From: Chitinispirillaceae bacterium
Lineage (GTDB): Bacteria; Fibrobacterota; Chitinivibrionia; Chitinivibrionales; Chitinispirillaceae
Assembly (NCBI GenBank): GCA_016929595.1
Contig: JAFGIN010000162.1
Coordinates: 1 to 63,275 of the forward strand
DNA length: 63,275 bases
Direction: 5' to 3'
Under the pieces are notes generated by a model. It saw nothing but the letters and a program-made list of their open reading frames with translations. It made no database searches and was not told the DNA's origin. Below, piece after piece: positions 46,492 through 56,043 of the stretch. The position numbers were made by a program, and so were the translations under genes. Numbering within the stretch: the first letter of the stretch is position 1; each line of letters begins with the position of its first letter.

Positions 46492-46639
46492 GTTTTTCAC
46501 CTCTGTGTTTTAAAATTTTATTTCCAAAAATTACAAACCATTCCTTGATGAATTTATCTGTTATCAGAATAACTTTTCAGGTATGATGATGTTTTTTTAG
46601 TACCAAAGGTGATAATAGCACACTCTTGTACAAATGCAG

Positions 46640-46888
46640 CGTCTTCAGGCAGGTCTCCTGGCTTTCTCGGTACCATCGATCGGCCTTCCTATCCTAAACC
46701 CCTGAGCTAATTCGAAAGGCGGCTGAAGATATTGGCCTGGATTGGCAGTCCTTTGTTGCCGGTCACTTCAACAACTTGTCCCAAAGTATGATATCAGCAC
46801 AATTAACTGCTTGGTACAGCAAAAAAATGGGACTTATTGTCTGGACCGCTTCGGATTCTCACCGAAATTCCCTGGCTCCTGAAATGCC
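46640..46888 (-). promoter_or_regulatory. Cobalamin riboswitch in the PKS leader
   Basis: On the minus strand 46664-46648 reads aagccaggagacctgcc, the B12-box consensus. About 180-200 nt before it (46878-46843) the core reads ccagggaatttcggtgagaa then tccgaagcggtcc, matching GGGAA-n-GGTG-n-AATCC-n-CGGTCC. The outer strands tttcagg (46888-46882) and cctgaag (46649-46643) close P1. Orientation is toward the PKS, whose ATG lies ~250 nt downstream with no other gene between. A weak promoter (ttgcat, 18 nt, tatctt) may precede it. Cobalamin riboswitches generally switch expression off when cobalamin binds. The expression platform is not obvious: no U-tract terminator is seen, so translational control is possible. 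Confidence 0.9.
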
Positions 46889-46889
46889 A

Positions 46890-47362
46890 AAAACCTAAGA
46901 TACATAAAACATTTATAGGTATGCAATACTATTTTTCGACATGCAGAGTTGAATGGGATTCTATGAATGATGAATATAGGACTCTATTTAAACCGAATGC
47001 CTCTACTACCCGCTCACGAAAAGAATCACCAAAATACACAATCCTGCGGTGAAAAATGCGCTGAATGCATAGACTCCGGATCTTGAAAAAGGCAGCTTAT
47101 CCACAGCGTACCCGATTCGAACCATCACTCTCCGACTACAACGATCGGATCATTTCCACAAACAAAAGAGATTCGTAGCTCCAGTGTACGTTACAAAAAG
47201 GTGAGTTTAAACGATTGTAACCGGTTTTTTACTCAGCCTTTTCAAATTATGAAAAAAGAACAACTTATGCAATTCATCACACAAAATCAGGCTGGAAGAA
47301 GGGTGTACTTTTATGTTTAGTAATGTATAATAGCCTTTAATGTTCAGAAAAAAGGAGGAGCA
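46890..47362. other. Divergent promoter region (riboswitch transcript and MEDS gene)
   Basis: The stretch separates the divergent PKS leader and MEDS gene. No gene is supported; the plus-strand frame 46837-47052 lies over the riboswitch. Promoter boxes for the MEDS gene cannot be assigned with confidence, although tgtataat at 47323-47330 is a plausible -10. Confidence 0.4.
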
Positions 47363-47986
47363 ATGAGAACAGAAGGAACAATGACCGACCTTGGTTTTGC
47401 AAGTGATGAGCTACCGATTGGAACTCACATGTGTCTTATTTACACTTCAGAGGACGAGCGCAGGGATACTCTTCTGAAATTTCTTCTCTCGGGACTCAGA
47501 CGTGATGAACGTTCTGCCTGCTTCTCTGATAAAATTACTGAAGCTGAGCTACGCTTCTTTTTCAAAGAAAACAATATTTTATACGATGAAAGAAAAGAGA
47601 GTGGACAGATTACGCTTTCAAGCCCCGGAGAAGTGTACTTTAAAGGTGGCTTTTTTGATCCGGACAGAATAATTGAAACACTCAGGAAATTTTATCTGGA
47701 TGCCAGAGATGCTGGGCTTCCTGCCACACGCATCATTGGAGAAATGGTCCCTGAGATCAAAACTACTCCGGGTGGAGAACGGTTACTTGAATATGAATCT
47801 CGGATAACTATTCTGGTAAGAACGCACCCGGTCACAGCTATATGTCAATACAACGAGAATAACTTTGATGGTAAAACTATTATGGAAATCCTTAAAGTGC
47901 ACCCCAGAATGATCGTGAATGGTAATGTCATACAAAATCCATTTTTTATAGAGCCGGAAGAATATTTAAAAGGATTGAATTGTTAA
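47363..47986 (+). CDS. MEDS-domain sensory protein
   Basis: A 207-residue cytoplasmic protein with a near-perfect AGGAGGA 5 nt before its ATG. The whole chain fits the MEDS (DcmR-type sensory) domain: LPIGTHMCLIYTSEDERRDTLLKFLLSGLRRDERSACFSD at the start, ARDAGLPATRIIGEMVPEI in the middle and VTAICQYNENNFDGKTIMEILKVHPRMIVNG at the end. In other bacteria such domains sit in regulators responding to C1 or halogenated compounds, or precede histidine kinases; the ligand is not predictable here. Its TAA overlaps the ATG of the hybrid kinase (TAATG), so the two form a coupled signalling pair. Confidence 0.88.
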   Translation: MRTEGTMTDLGFASDELPIGTHMCLIYTSEDERRDTLLKFLLSGLRRDERSACFSDKITEAELRFFFKENNILYDERKESGQITLSSPGEVYFKGGFFDPDRIIETLRKFYLDARDAGLPATRIIGEMVPEIKTTPGGERLLEYESRITILVRTHPVTAICQYNENNFDGKTIMEILKVHPRMIVNGNVIQNPFFIEPEEYLKGLNC

Positions 47987-50349
47987 TGAATCAGGATTCA
48001 ATATCAATAGAAACACTTGGAAAAATAAGCCTGTTACAAAACATGGTAATTCATCTTCATGACAATGAGAAAATAGTTGAAGCTGTCTGCCATGAATTTG
48101 AAGAACTTCCGGGTGTCGATTCTGTAAAGTACTCTCCTGCTTTATCAATTAATGATACCACTTCAGAAATGGCTTCACCGACCGCTATTCTAACGATCCG
48201 GTACAAGAACATATCTTTTGGAGTTTTTAAACTGTCAATATCTGATGCCCAAAAATTTGAAGCGTATCTGCCTTTTTTACAAAATTTTATGAACATGCTC
48301 GGCGTTGTTTTTGAAGAGCGTCATCAGAGGAGAGTAAATAACGAACTTACAGAAGAACTTGAATTACGGGTGCGTAAGCGGACTGAAGAACTTTATGAAC
48401 AGACTGAAAACCTTCGGATTACATTTAACTCAATAGGTGATGCAATTCTTGTTACTGATGTTGCGGGAATAATAACAGGAATCAATCCCGTCGCTGAAAA
48501 GCTTACGGGATGGTGCAGAGAGGATGCTATAGGACAGGGGGCTGCTGATGTATTCAAGATTATTAATGCTGACAGTAGACAAATAGTTAAAAGCCCGATA
48601 GGTCAGGTACTTGTGAGTGGTAAGAAGGTCAACCTTGCAAACCATACAGTTCTCATCTCTAAAGAGGGAAAGGAGTTCCAGATAGCGGATTCGGCGGCAC
48701 CAATTCGCGCCCGGGATGGCAATGTTACTGGTGTGGTACTGGTATTTCGGGATGTTACTGAAGAGTACCGGATACATAAAGAACTTGAAGAAAGTGAAGA
48801 AAAGTATCGGAGGCTTATTGAAGGGATCGGACCACGTTATTGCGTAATAAGTCAGACTCCTGACGGTGTGTTTACATATGCAGGCAAAAATTTTGAACAG
48901 CTCTTTGGAGTGCCTGTCCAGAGCGTTATTGGTAAGACCTGGAGCGTCATAAAGATGCCACAGCAGATTATCAGGACTGGAAGAGGTGCTGATAAGCGTC
49001 TTAAAAACCAGAATGTATTTCAGCGTATGGAAATGACGGTGATACATCCGGATAATCAGCAGAAAATGATCGAGATTTACTTTGGACCAGTATTTGAAAA
49101 TGGAATTCTTACGCGGATTGAAGGTATTTGCACCGATATCACCGATCAGAAGAAATCTGAAGAGATGTTGTTGCGTACTCAGAGGCTGGATTCTCTTGGA
49201 ATACTTGCTGGAGGCATTGCTCACGATTTTAATAATCTTCTTTCCGGTATTTATGGTTTTATAACATTAGCTTATGGTTCATCACTGGAGAGTGCGGTGA
49301 AAAGGTATCTTTCAAAGACGCTCGAAACCATAGATCGTGCCCGTTCGCTAACAAATCAGCTACTTACATTTGCCAAGGGCGGAGAACCCCGGAAAACAAC
49401 AGGCTCCCTTGTACCATTTCTACCCGATACTGTCCGTTTTGCTCTGAGTGGTTCAACTATTTCATGTGAATTCAACATCGCCGATGACCTGTCACTTTGC
49501 GAATTCGATAAGAATCAGATCAGCCAGGTAATTGACAATGTGGTTATTAATGCAAAGCAGGCAATGCCATCAGGGGGCACCATTAACATAACCGCTCAAA
49601 ATGTTACAATAAGAGAAAAAGAGAGAGGGGTCGTTCCAGGCGGAAGATGGGTAAAAATTGAGGTGATCGATCATGGTATCGGTATTTCACCAGAGAACCT
49701 CTCCCATATTTTCGATCCGTTTTTTACAACAAAGTCAAAAGGTCACGGCCTGGGGCTTGCAACATGCCACTCAATTATCACCAGACATGGCGGATATATG
49801 GAAGTTGAATCAATCCTCAATCAAGGTACTACGTTCAGTATTTATCTTCCGGTATCAGAAAATAGTATCACTTCTGAGGTAAAAATTGAAATGCCCGAAA
49901 CTGAAGGCGGTGGAACCATTTTATTGCTGGACGATGAAGATTTCATGCTCGCGACAACATCAATGATACTGGAGTCTGCAGGATATGATACGATCTGTAA
50001 ACGTTGTGGAGAAGAAGTTATTGCGTTTTTAAACAATGGTGACAATAAACTCGAAGAAATTACGGGAATGATTTTCGACCTTACGATTCCAGGAAAGATG
50101 GGCGGAAAAGAAATTGTTGATATTGTACGTAGTGCTCTACCATCAGTACCAATCTTTGTGGTAAGTGGGTATGCAGATGATCCGGTTATTGCTAATCCAT
50201 CAGATTACGGGTTTACTGCAAGTCTCTGTAAACCATACCGGAAACATGAACTTCTCGGGATGCTTTCGCGCTATATTCCTGCAGCTCCCGAAAATAAGAT
50301 GAATGCACCCCCTCAAGAGCCCTCAAGAGGGGTGCCAGAATTCAATTAA
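47986..50349 (+). CDS. Hybrid sensor histidine kinase (PAS-PAS-HisKA-HATPase-REC)
   Basis: The ATG at 47986 overlaps the previous stop. The product is 787 residues, cytoplasmic, with no membrane helix. A ~100-residue N-terminal region is followed by a coiled coil (NNELTEELELRVRKRTEELYEQ). Two PAS domains follow (~145-260 and ~270-390), then an HDFNN-type dimerisation helix (LAGGIAHDFNNLLSGIYGF, His ~413). The ATPase domain has N (INAKQAMP), G1 (DHGIGIS) and G2 (GHGLGLATCHSII) boxes. The C-terminal receiver (~645-770) has DDED and phospho-acceptor Asp in IFDLTIPGKMGG. It probably works with the MEDS protein. No DNA-binding regulator is adjacent, so output is unknown. The 3' end carries a hairpin within the coding sequence (50305-50335) and its stop overlaps that of the RND gene. 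Confidence 0.93.
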   Translation: MNQDSISIETLGKISLLQNMVIHLHDNEKIVEAVCHEFEELPGVDSVKYSPALSINDTTSEMASPTAILTIRYKNISFGVFKLSISDAQKFEAYLPFLQNFMNMLGVVFEERHQRRVNNELTEELELRVRKRTEELYEQTENLRITFNSIGDAILVTDVAGIITGINPVAEKLTGWCREDAIGQGAADVFKIINADSRQIVKSPIGQVLVSGKKVNLANHTVLISKEGKEFQIADSAAPIRARDGNVTGVVLVFRDVTEEYRIHKELEESEEKYRRLIEGIGPRYCVISQTPDGVFTYAGKNFEQLFGVPVQSVIGKTWSVIKMPQQIIRTGRGADKRLKNQNVFQRMEMTVIHPDNQQKMIEIYFGPVFENGILTRIEGICTDITDQKKSEEMLLRTQRLDSLGILAGGIAHDFNNLLSGIYGFITLAYGSSLESAVKRYLSKTLETIDRARSLTNQLLTFAKGGEPRKTTGSLVPFLPDTVRFALSGSTISCEFNIADDLSLCEFDKNQISQVIDNVVINAKQAMPSGGTINITAQNVTIREKERGVVPGGRWVKIEVIDHGIGISPENLSHIFDPFFTTKSKGHGLGLATCHSIITRHGGYMEVESILNQGTTFSIYLPVSENSITSEVKIEMPETEGGGTILLLDDEDFMLATTSMILESAGYDTICKRCGEEVIAFLNNGDNKLEEITGMIFDLTIPGKMGGKEIVDIVRSALPSVPIFVVSGYADDPVIANPSDYGFTASLCKPYRKHELLGMLSRYIPAAPENKMNAPPQEPSRGVPEFN
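50305..50335. terminator. Hairpin inside the kinase 3' end, between convergent genes
   Basis: gcaccccctc (50305-50314) pairs with gaggggtgc (50327-50335) with one bulged C around aagagccctcaa. It precedes the convergent overlapping stops at 50346-50349. There is no intergenic space, so this coding-region hairpin may serve as the bidirectional terminator. Confidence 0.5.
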
Positions 50350-53300
50350 TTGCCTCTGCCAAAGAAAAACGAATTGAACTTATCACTCCACTCCTCAAAA
50401 ATGATGTACATAACCGGTATGAATACCAGCGTGAGTACTGTGGTTGCAAACAGACCACCGATAACAACCCGTGCAAGTGGCGCCCACGTTTCAGATCCAT
50501 CACCGATTCCCAGTGCCATGGGTATCATACCGATCATTGTTGTCAATGCAGTCATCAGAACCGGTCGAAGGCGGATGATTCCGCTCTCTTCAGCAGCTTT
50601 GTAAAGATCAATACCCTTATGGCGCTGCTGGTTCATATAGTCAACGAGCACAATACCATTGTTAACAGCGATACCGACAAGCATAACCACTCCGACAAGT
50701 GCCATAACACTTAATGACGTATTAGTGACAAAGAGAATCGCCAGCACACCGATCAGAGAGAGCGGTACGGTGAACATGATGATAAATGGATCGAGTAACG
50801 ACTCAAACTGTGATGCCATCACCATGTATACAAGAATTATCGCGACAACAAATGCAATCAGGAGGTAGAAATTGGATTCCTGCTGATCTTCAGCGTTTCC
50901 ACCCATGACAAACAGCATATCGGGTGGCAGTACTGTTTCGGCCTGAATCTTCTCCATCTCTCTACGTGCAGTGCTCAGGTCAAGTCCAGCAAGGTTACAG
51001 CTTACCGAGATGTACCGTTCCTGGTTTTCCCGGTAAATGGTTACCGGTGACTGTGATTCAACGATTTCAGCTATCTCACGTAAGGGAATGGTGCCCCCTG
51101 TAGGAAGTGTGAAGAGAACATTACCAAGAGCGTCGCGGTCGCGTCGATATTTTTTGTCTAGTTGAACATAAATATCGTATTCATCTCCGGATTCCCGCAG
51201 TTGCGCGGATGTTCTTCCCTGGATCGAGGTTGAAATGATCGAAGCAACCTGAAGCCCGGAAAGGCTGAGGTCATTCATAACTTCCTGTTTTAAATGAACG
51301 TCAAGCTGTGGGACATATTCACTGACATTGAGTTTCACATCAACCATTCCTTTGATTTTTTCCATGCGTGCTTTGATACCATCAGCAACTGCTTTGGTCT
51401 TCGAAAGATCATCTCCAATGATTTTCAGTTCGATTGCACCCTCTGAGCCGCCCATCATACCACCGGATCTTAAGGAATAACTGATACCGGCAATCTGATC
51501 GAGTCGTTCCCTGACAACATTCTCGATCTCTTTCTGGGAACGGTTACGTTCTTTAAGAGGAAGCAGCTTTATTGTTACCGAAATTGTATTACTTTTTGAG
51601 CCCATCGGGTTAAAACCGCTCTGTGCTCCAAACTGAAAAAGTGTTGTAGTGATTTCGGGTAAATCGTCCTTGAATAACTCTTCAATGTCAAGCACAATTT
51701 TTCTCATTTGTGTAAGCGGGATACCCGAAGCGCACTCTACAGTAAGGTTGATTCTTCCTTCATCGCTCTCGGGCATGAACTCCCCTTTGATCATCGGAGT
51801 AAGAGCCAGAGAACCGATAAACATGAGGCTTACAATTGCAATGACTGATTTTTTATGGTAAATAGACCAGTGAAGCAGGTTGCGGTAAGAGTTCATGAAT
51901 CTCCCGGAACCCTGCTTCTTATTGACAACACTTTTATTAACAGTTTTTACCTTTTTTCTCTTTTTCAGGAGTACTGCAGACATCATTGGAACAATAGTGA
52001 GTGCTACAAAAAGTGATACAGAGAGGCTGAAAGTAATGGTGAGCACCATCTCTTTGAACAGTTGTCCGGTGATACCAGGAACGAAGAGAACCGGAACAAA
52101 CACCGCAAGAGTAGTTAGTGTTGATGCTATGATCGGAGTTCCCATTTCCGATGCACCTATATCCGCGGCGACATCCATATCTTCATGGTCAAGATTGCGA
52201 TGTCTGAATATATTCTCAAGCACTACAATCGAATTGTCAACAAGCATACCTATGGCCAGCGCGAGTCCTGCCATCGAGATAACATTGAGAGTAAGATTAC
52301 TGAGGTACAGCACTGCAAACGTAGTAATGATCGAGATCGGCATTGAAACAGCCATGATCAGACTGCTGCGCCAGTTACGTAAAAAGAGATATATGACAAA
52401 CATAACAATGATAAAAGACATGAGTGCCGTAGAACTAAGATTGTTAATAGACTTTTCAGTAAATTCCGCAGAATCAAAAATAGGGGTAAACTTTACTCCC
52501 GATGGCAGAATTTTTTGAATCGCAGGAAGTGCTTTACGGATGGCCTGAGCGGTCTGGACCGTGTTTGCGTCTGATTGTTTGCTGATAACAATTGCAACGC
52601 CCTGACCACCATTGATTCTGACATCGGAGGTCTGTTCTTCGAAACCATCTTCAACTGTTGCGATATCCGTAAGGCGCACAGGAACAGCCCCAGGCTTTAC
52701 TATGAGGTTTCTGATCTGGTTTATGTATCTGTATTCGCTGTAAATACGAAGATTGTATTCCTTGACGTCAGTTCTGATATTACCTGCAGCAACAAGACCT
52801 GCACTGCTCTGGATTGCAGCAGTTACCGCTGAAGGTGACAGCCCATGGGATGCAAGCAGTACCGGATCGAGCTTTACATTGATACGTCGTTTCAATCCTC
52901 CCTGAACCGACACTGATGCAACACCTTTGACACGCTCAAGAAGAGGCGTTACCTTATCATCGCCCAGAGTACGTAATGCGGCCGGGCTGAGATTTTTTGC
53001 GTTCATCGACATCATCATAATTGGCATCATCGAGGGGTTAAGGGCCACAACGATCGGTTCCTGGGCATCATCGGGGAGATAATCACTAATCAGATCGAGA
53101 TTGGTACGTACGTCATTTTTAGCCTTTTCCATGTCGGAACCCCAGTCAAATTCAAGAGTTACCATCGACATGCCGTTAGAAGACTGTGATGATATTTTCT
53201 TGACATTTTCTGTTGCTGACACACCTTCCTCGATAGGCCTGGTAACAAGATTCTCAATATCCTCGGGACTTGTTCCGCTGTAACTGGTTATTACAAGTAC

Positions 53301-53432
53301 AATTGGAAAGTCAAGATCCGGGGTCATCGCCACTTTTAATTGTGTCAGCGAGAACAAGCCGAATCCGATAATGAGGATATAAACCATAGTCATGGTTATT
53401 TTTCGTTTTATCGAAAAACTGGATAATTTCAT
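50346..53432 (-). CDS. RND-family efflux pump inner-membrane transporter (AcrB/HAE1 type)
   Basis: A 1028-residue protein of typical RND length. The N-terminal TM is followed by the porter loop (PDLDFPIVLVITSYSGTSPEDIENLV, VTRPIEEGVSATENVKKISS). The TM4 region holds GLALAIGMLVDNSIVVLENIFRHR with the proton-relay Asp pair position. A second periplasmic loop and the repeat half follow (VGVVMLVGIAVNNGIVLVDYMNQQRHKG, RLRPVLMTALTTMIGMIPMALG). It exports hydrophobic or amphiphilic compounds using the proton gradient, together with the adaptor and TolC-type genes immediately upstream (2-nt gap to the adaptor). Substrate is unknown; the neighbouring two-component genes probably regulate the operon. 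Confidence 0.95.
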   Translation of the reverse strand: MKLSSFSIKRKITMTMVYILIIGFGLFSLTQLKVAMTPDLDFPIVLVITSYSGTSPEDIENLVTRPIEEGVSATENVKKISSQSSNGMSMVTLEFDWGSDMEKAKNDVRTNLDLISDYLPDDAQEPIVVALNPSMMPIMMMSMNAKNLSPAALRTLGDDKVTPLLERVKGVASVSVQGGLKRRINVKLDPVLLASHGLSPSAVTAAIQSSAGLVAAGNIRTDVKEYNLRIYSEYRYINQIRNLIVKPGAVPVRLTDIATVEDGFEEQTSDVRINGGQGVAIVISKQSDANTVQTAQAIRKALPAIQKILPSGVKFTPIFDSAEFTEKSINNLSSTALMSFIIVMFVIYLFLRNWRSSLIMAVSMPISIITTFAVLYLSNLTLNVISMAGLALAIGMLVDNSIVVLENIFRHRNLDHEDMDVAADIGASEMGTPIIASTLTTLAVFVPVLFVPGITGQLFKEMVLTITFSLSVSLFVALTIVPMMSAVLLKKRKKVKTVNKSVVNKKQGSGRFMNSYRNLLHWSIYHKKSVIAIVSLMFIGSLALTPMIKGEFMPESDEGRINLTVECASGIPLTQMRKIVLDIEELFKDDLPEITTTLFQFGAQSGFNPMGSKSNTISVTIKLLPLKERNRSQKEIENVVRERLDQIAGISYSLRSGGMMGGSEGAIELKIIGDDLSKTKAVADGIKARMEKIKGMVDVKLNVSEYVPQLDVHLKQEVMNDLSLSGLQVASIISTSIQGRTSAQLRESGDEYDIYVQLDKKYRRDRDALGNVLFTLPTGGTIPLREIAEIVESQSPVTIYRENQERYISVSCNLAGLDLSTARREMEKIQAETVLPPDMLFVMGGNAEDQQESNFYLLIAFVVAIILVYMVMASQFESLLDPFIIMFTVPLSLIGVLAILFVTNTSLSVMALVGVVMLVGIAVNNGIVLVDYMNQQRHKGIDLYKAAEESGIIRLRPVLMTALTTMIGMIPMALGIGDGSETWAPLARVVIGGLFATTVLTLVFIPVMYIIFEEWSDKFNSFFFGRGN

Positions 53433-53434
53433 GG

Positions 53435-54559
53435 TTATTTCTCCGTTCTGTTGACTACTCTAAGTGAGTCATTATCTTTTACTGCATTCTGTCCGGCAAC
53501 GATGATACTGTCACCGATCAAAACTCCTGATGTCAGTTCTACAAGGCCACCCGAAATGATTCCGGGGGTAACCAGACGGCGGACAGCTTTACCGGAGTTG
53601 ACAATGTAAACAAAATACTCGGGTTTCTCAGTTTGTATACCGAGTGCGTCTGTGTTGATTTCGGTGCGCGTCAGTAGTGTCATTTCACTTACAACAATTG
53701 TTTCTGTACGGTGTTCCGTTTCAACGCGGAATTCACCAAAAAGCCCCGACCGCAATAAATTGCCAGCGTTTGATAATCGCACTTCCGCAAGAAGCGAACG
53801 TGTATGCGGATCGATCGACTCATCCATGCGATAGACTATTCCGGAAAATACGGTATCGGGAAGTGCCGGAAATACTGCAGTTACTTTTTCACCGATCGAT
53901 ATTTTTGAAATGTCTGTTGATGGAACGTTGAGTTTTGCCTTGACTGTTTGCGCGTTGATAATTTTAAGCACAGGCTGTCCCATGCTGACAGTCTGGTTCA
54001 CCTCATAATTGACTGTGGCAACTGTACCGTCAAAGGGCGCGCGGAGAATAGCGTTTTCAACCTGTACGGTAGCCTGTCGCAATGATGCCTGTGCCTGTTC
54101 AAATGTCGCCTGGGCAATATCATACCTGCTTTTTGACTGATCGTACTGTTGTCGTGATATTGCTTTTTTATCATAAAGGTTTTTCATACGATTGTAATCG
54201 TCGCTTGCAGTCTGCAGTTGAATCTGTGCGCTTTTGAGTCCTGCAGCAGCAGCAGATTTTCCCTGAAGGGCAGCTTCGTGGTATTGTGTTCCAAGAAGTT
54301 GCCCGGCTTTTACGCGATCTCCTGTCTTTACGTTTAAAGAGATGAGCTTTTCGGACAGCTTGCTGTAAACGACAGCATCATTCTGAGCTTCAATACTGCC
54401 GGTAAGGGTGATATATGATGAAATGTCGCCGGGCTGAACTTTATACACCTGCACCGGGAGCACTCGCTGCACAGTGGGTAATTGGGGACGCTGGCATCCG
54501 GCAATTAACAGAAGGACGCTCAGACTTGCAATCTTTTTTAAAGTTTTTTTTCTAGTCAT
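53435..54559 (-). CDS. RND periplasmic adaptor (membrane fusion) lipoprotein
   Basis: A 374-residue protein. The N-terminal lipoprotein signal MTRKKTLKKIASLSVLLLIAGC ends at Cys22. A barrel-sandwich lipoyl half follows (GSIEAQNDAVVYSKLSEKLISLNVKTGDRVKAGQLLG). An alpha-hairpin coiled coil spans ~95-170 (SAAAAGLKSAQIQLQTASDD through QATFEQAQASLRQATVQVEN). The second lipoyl half is ILRAPFDGTVATVNYEVNQTVSMGQPVL, followed by beta-barrel and membrane-proximal domains. It joins the RND pump to the outer-membrane channel. It is the middle gene of the operon. Confidence 0.95.
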   Translation of the reverse strand: MTRKKTLKKIASLSVLLLIAGCQRPQLPTVQRVLPVQVYKVQPGDISSYITLTGSIEAQNDAVVYSKLSEKLISLNVKTGDRVKAGQLLGTQYHEAALQGKSAAAAGLKSAQIQLQTASDDYNRMKNLYDKKAISRQQYDQSKSRYDIAQATFEQAQASLRQATVQVENAILRAPFDGTVATVNYEVNQTVSMGQPVLKIINAQTVKAKLNVPSTDISKISIGEKVTAVFPALPDTVFSGIVYRMDESIDPHTRSLLAEVRLSNAGNLLRSGLFGEFRVETEHRTETIVVSEMTLLTRTEINTDALGIQTEKPEYFVYIVNSGKAVRRLVTPGIISGGLVELTSGVLIGDSIIVAGQNAVKDNDSLRVVNRTEK

Positions 54560-54620
54560 ATGTATTCCTTATTATTGATTCTATTTAAATTATTAATATG
54601 TTCTGTGTTAAGATGATAGT

Positions 54621-55931
54621 TTATTGTGATAATCCCGATCCGATTCCACCCATTTCGAGATTGATCCGCGCAAGTTCAAGATTTGCTGACGCTTCGAGTA
54701 CTTTGTATTTTGCGCCTATATAGTTACTGTGAATATTAAGAAGCTCATAGAGTGGTATTACCCCTTCTTCGTACTTAGCAACAGTTGCCTCGTATGATCG
54801 TTTTTGCGCTTCCTGAAGCTTGAGTGTTACGTCGAGTGTTTTTGCATTCTGTACAACCGATTCGTTTGCGTCAAGCACTTCTTTCTTTACCATTTCGCGT
54901 TTCTGTTCAACCTGCTCGATAAGTGAGAGGTGCTGTGACTGAGCCTTCTTAACTTTGAAGATACGGTCACCCCAGTCAAAGATATTGAAATTCAATGCTG
55001 CATACAAATACCAGGAGTTTCCCCACGTATCATTATAACTCTGGTCGGGACGGGTTTCTGAAAATGAAAAACCAGCTGCCAGTGTCGGATAATAGGCTGC
55101 ACGGGATAGTTTGATTCCTGTTTCACTCAATGATAGCTGAAGATTGGCCTCTTTTAGATCGGGTCTGTTCTGAAGCGCTGTCTGCAGTAACGAATCACTA
55201 TTAAATGTAGTGGTTTCTGAAGTTGCTGAAAGTGAGTCAGAGAGAACAATCTCAGATTCAACTGGAAGCCCAAGATAAATGGAAAATTGTCTCTGGGTTG
55301 ATTTAAGCGATTTTTCGACAGTTAAAACGTTGAGGCGAGCCTGTTCGAGGGATGCCTCTGTCAGGAGAACATCATGCTCTGCAGCCATCCCCTGTTCCAG
55401 TAACGCCTTCTGGTTCGCGGTAAGTTCTTCGAGCTGTTTTACCGCTTCATCGGCCACATCACCAGATTTTCGCAAACTCACCAGGCCCCAGTATATCCGG
55501 GTCACCGCATAACGGATTGATTGCTGTGTTTTTTCGCTGGTCGCCTCCTGGAGAGCGTATGATGTTTTTGCACTTCGAAGTGCGTTGAGAGTTGCAAATC
55601 CAGTAAAGATTGGCTGTTGAATTTCGAGACCTATACTATAAGAATTATCCAGTTTCTTTCTTAGCAATTGACTTATCATGTCATTACCGCTCTGATGCCT
55701 GGCGGTAACAGTCGTCGCAACTTTTGGCAAAAAGCCTGTAACGGCACTCTTTATTCCGTATTTTGCTGCGGTGATCTGGTGCTCCATCGCTTTGATCGAA
55801 GCATTATTTTTCATCGTAAGATCGATAGCCTGCTGTAACGAGAGCTCAACAGTATCGGCGTAGGGGATTGCAACCAGTAAGGCGGTGATTACCGATGTAA
55901 AAATCGGCATTCGTACCCTTTCTGAGTTCAT
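54621..55931 (-). CDS. TolC-family outer-membrane efflux channel
   Basis: The ATG at 55931 has AAAGGA 7 nt upstream and is preferred over the in-frame ATG at 55946. The product is ~436 residues with a signal peptide (MNSERVRMPIFTSVITALLVAIPYADT). Two structural repeats of the TolC type follow, starting at LSLQQAIDLTMKNNASIKAM and LQTALQNRPDLKEANLQLSLS, with long heptad-rich helices (EQVEQKREMVKKEVLDANESVVQNAKTLDVTL). It is first in the tripartite efflux operon; 61 nt separate it from the adaptor gene. Confidence 0.94.
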   Translation of the reverse strand: MNSERVRMPIFTSVITALLVAIPYADTVELSLQQAIDLTMKNNASIKAMEHQITAAKYGIKSAVTGFLPKVATTVTARHQSGNDMISQLLRKKLDNSYSIGLEIQQPIFTGFATLNALRSAKTSYALQEATSEKTQQSIRYAVTRIYWGLVSLRKSGDVADEAVKQLEELTANQKALLEQGMAAEHDVLLTEASLEQARLNVLTVEKSLKSTQRQFSIYLGLPVESEIVLSDSLSATSETTTFNSDSLLQTALQNRPDLKEANLQLSLSETGIKLSRAAYYPTLAAGFSFSETRPDQSYNDTWGNSWYLYAALNFNIFDWGDRIFKVKKAQSQHLSLIEQVEQKREMVKKEVLDANESVVQNAKTLDVTLKLQEAQKRSYEATVAKYEEGVIPLYELLNIHSNYIGAKYKVLEASANLELARINLEMGGIGSGLSQ

Positions 55932-56043
55932 GGCGTGTCCTTTCATTGTATAGTAATTTTTTAATTTATATCAGGGTTACTAAAGTATACCTCTGCTGCG
56001 TAACATCAGTTTGTCGAAAATGTAACAACATGTAACGCTTTAA

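Noticed and set aside
46640-46888. Cobalamin riboswitch as regulator of the plus-strand MEDS gene
   Set aside because: The B12 box and core read 5'->3' only on the minus strand, pointing away from the MEDS gene and toward the PKS.
46837-47052. 71-codon plus-strand open frame
   Set aside because: It lies antisense to the riboswitch core and has no family resemblance.
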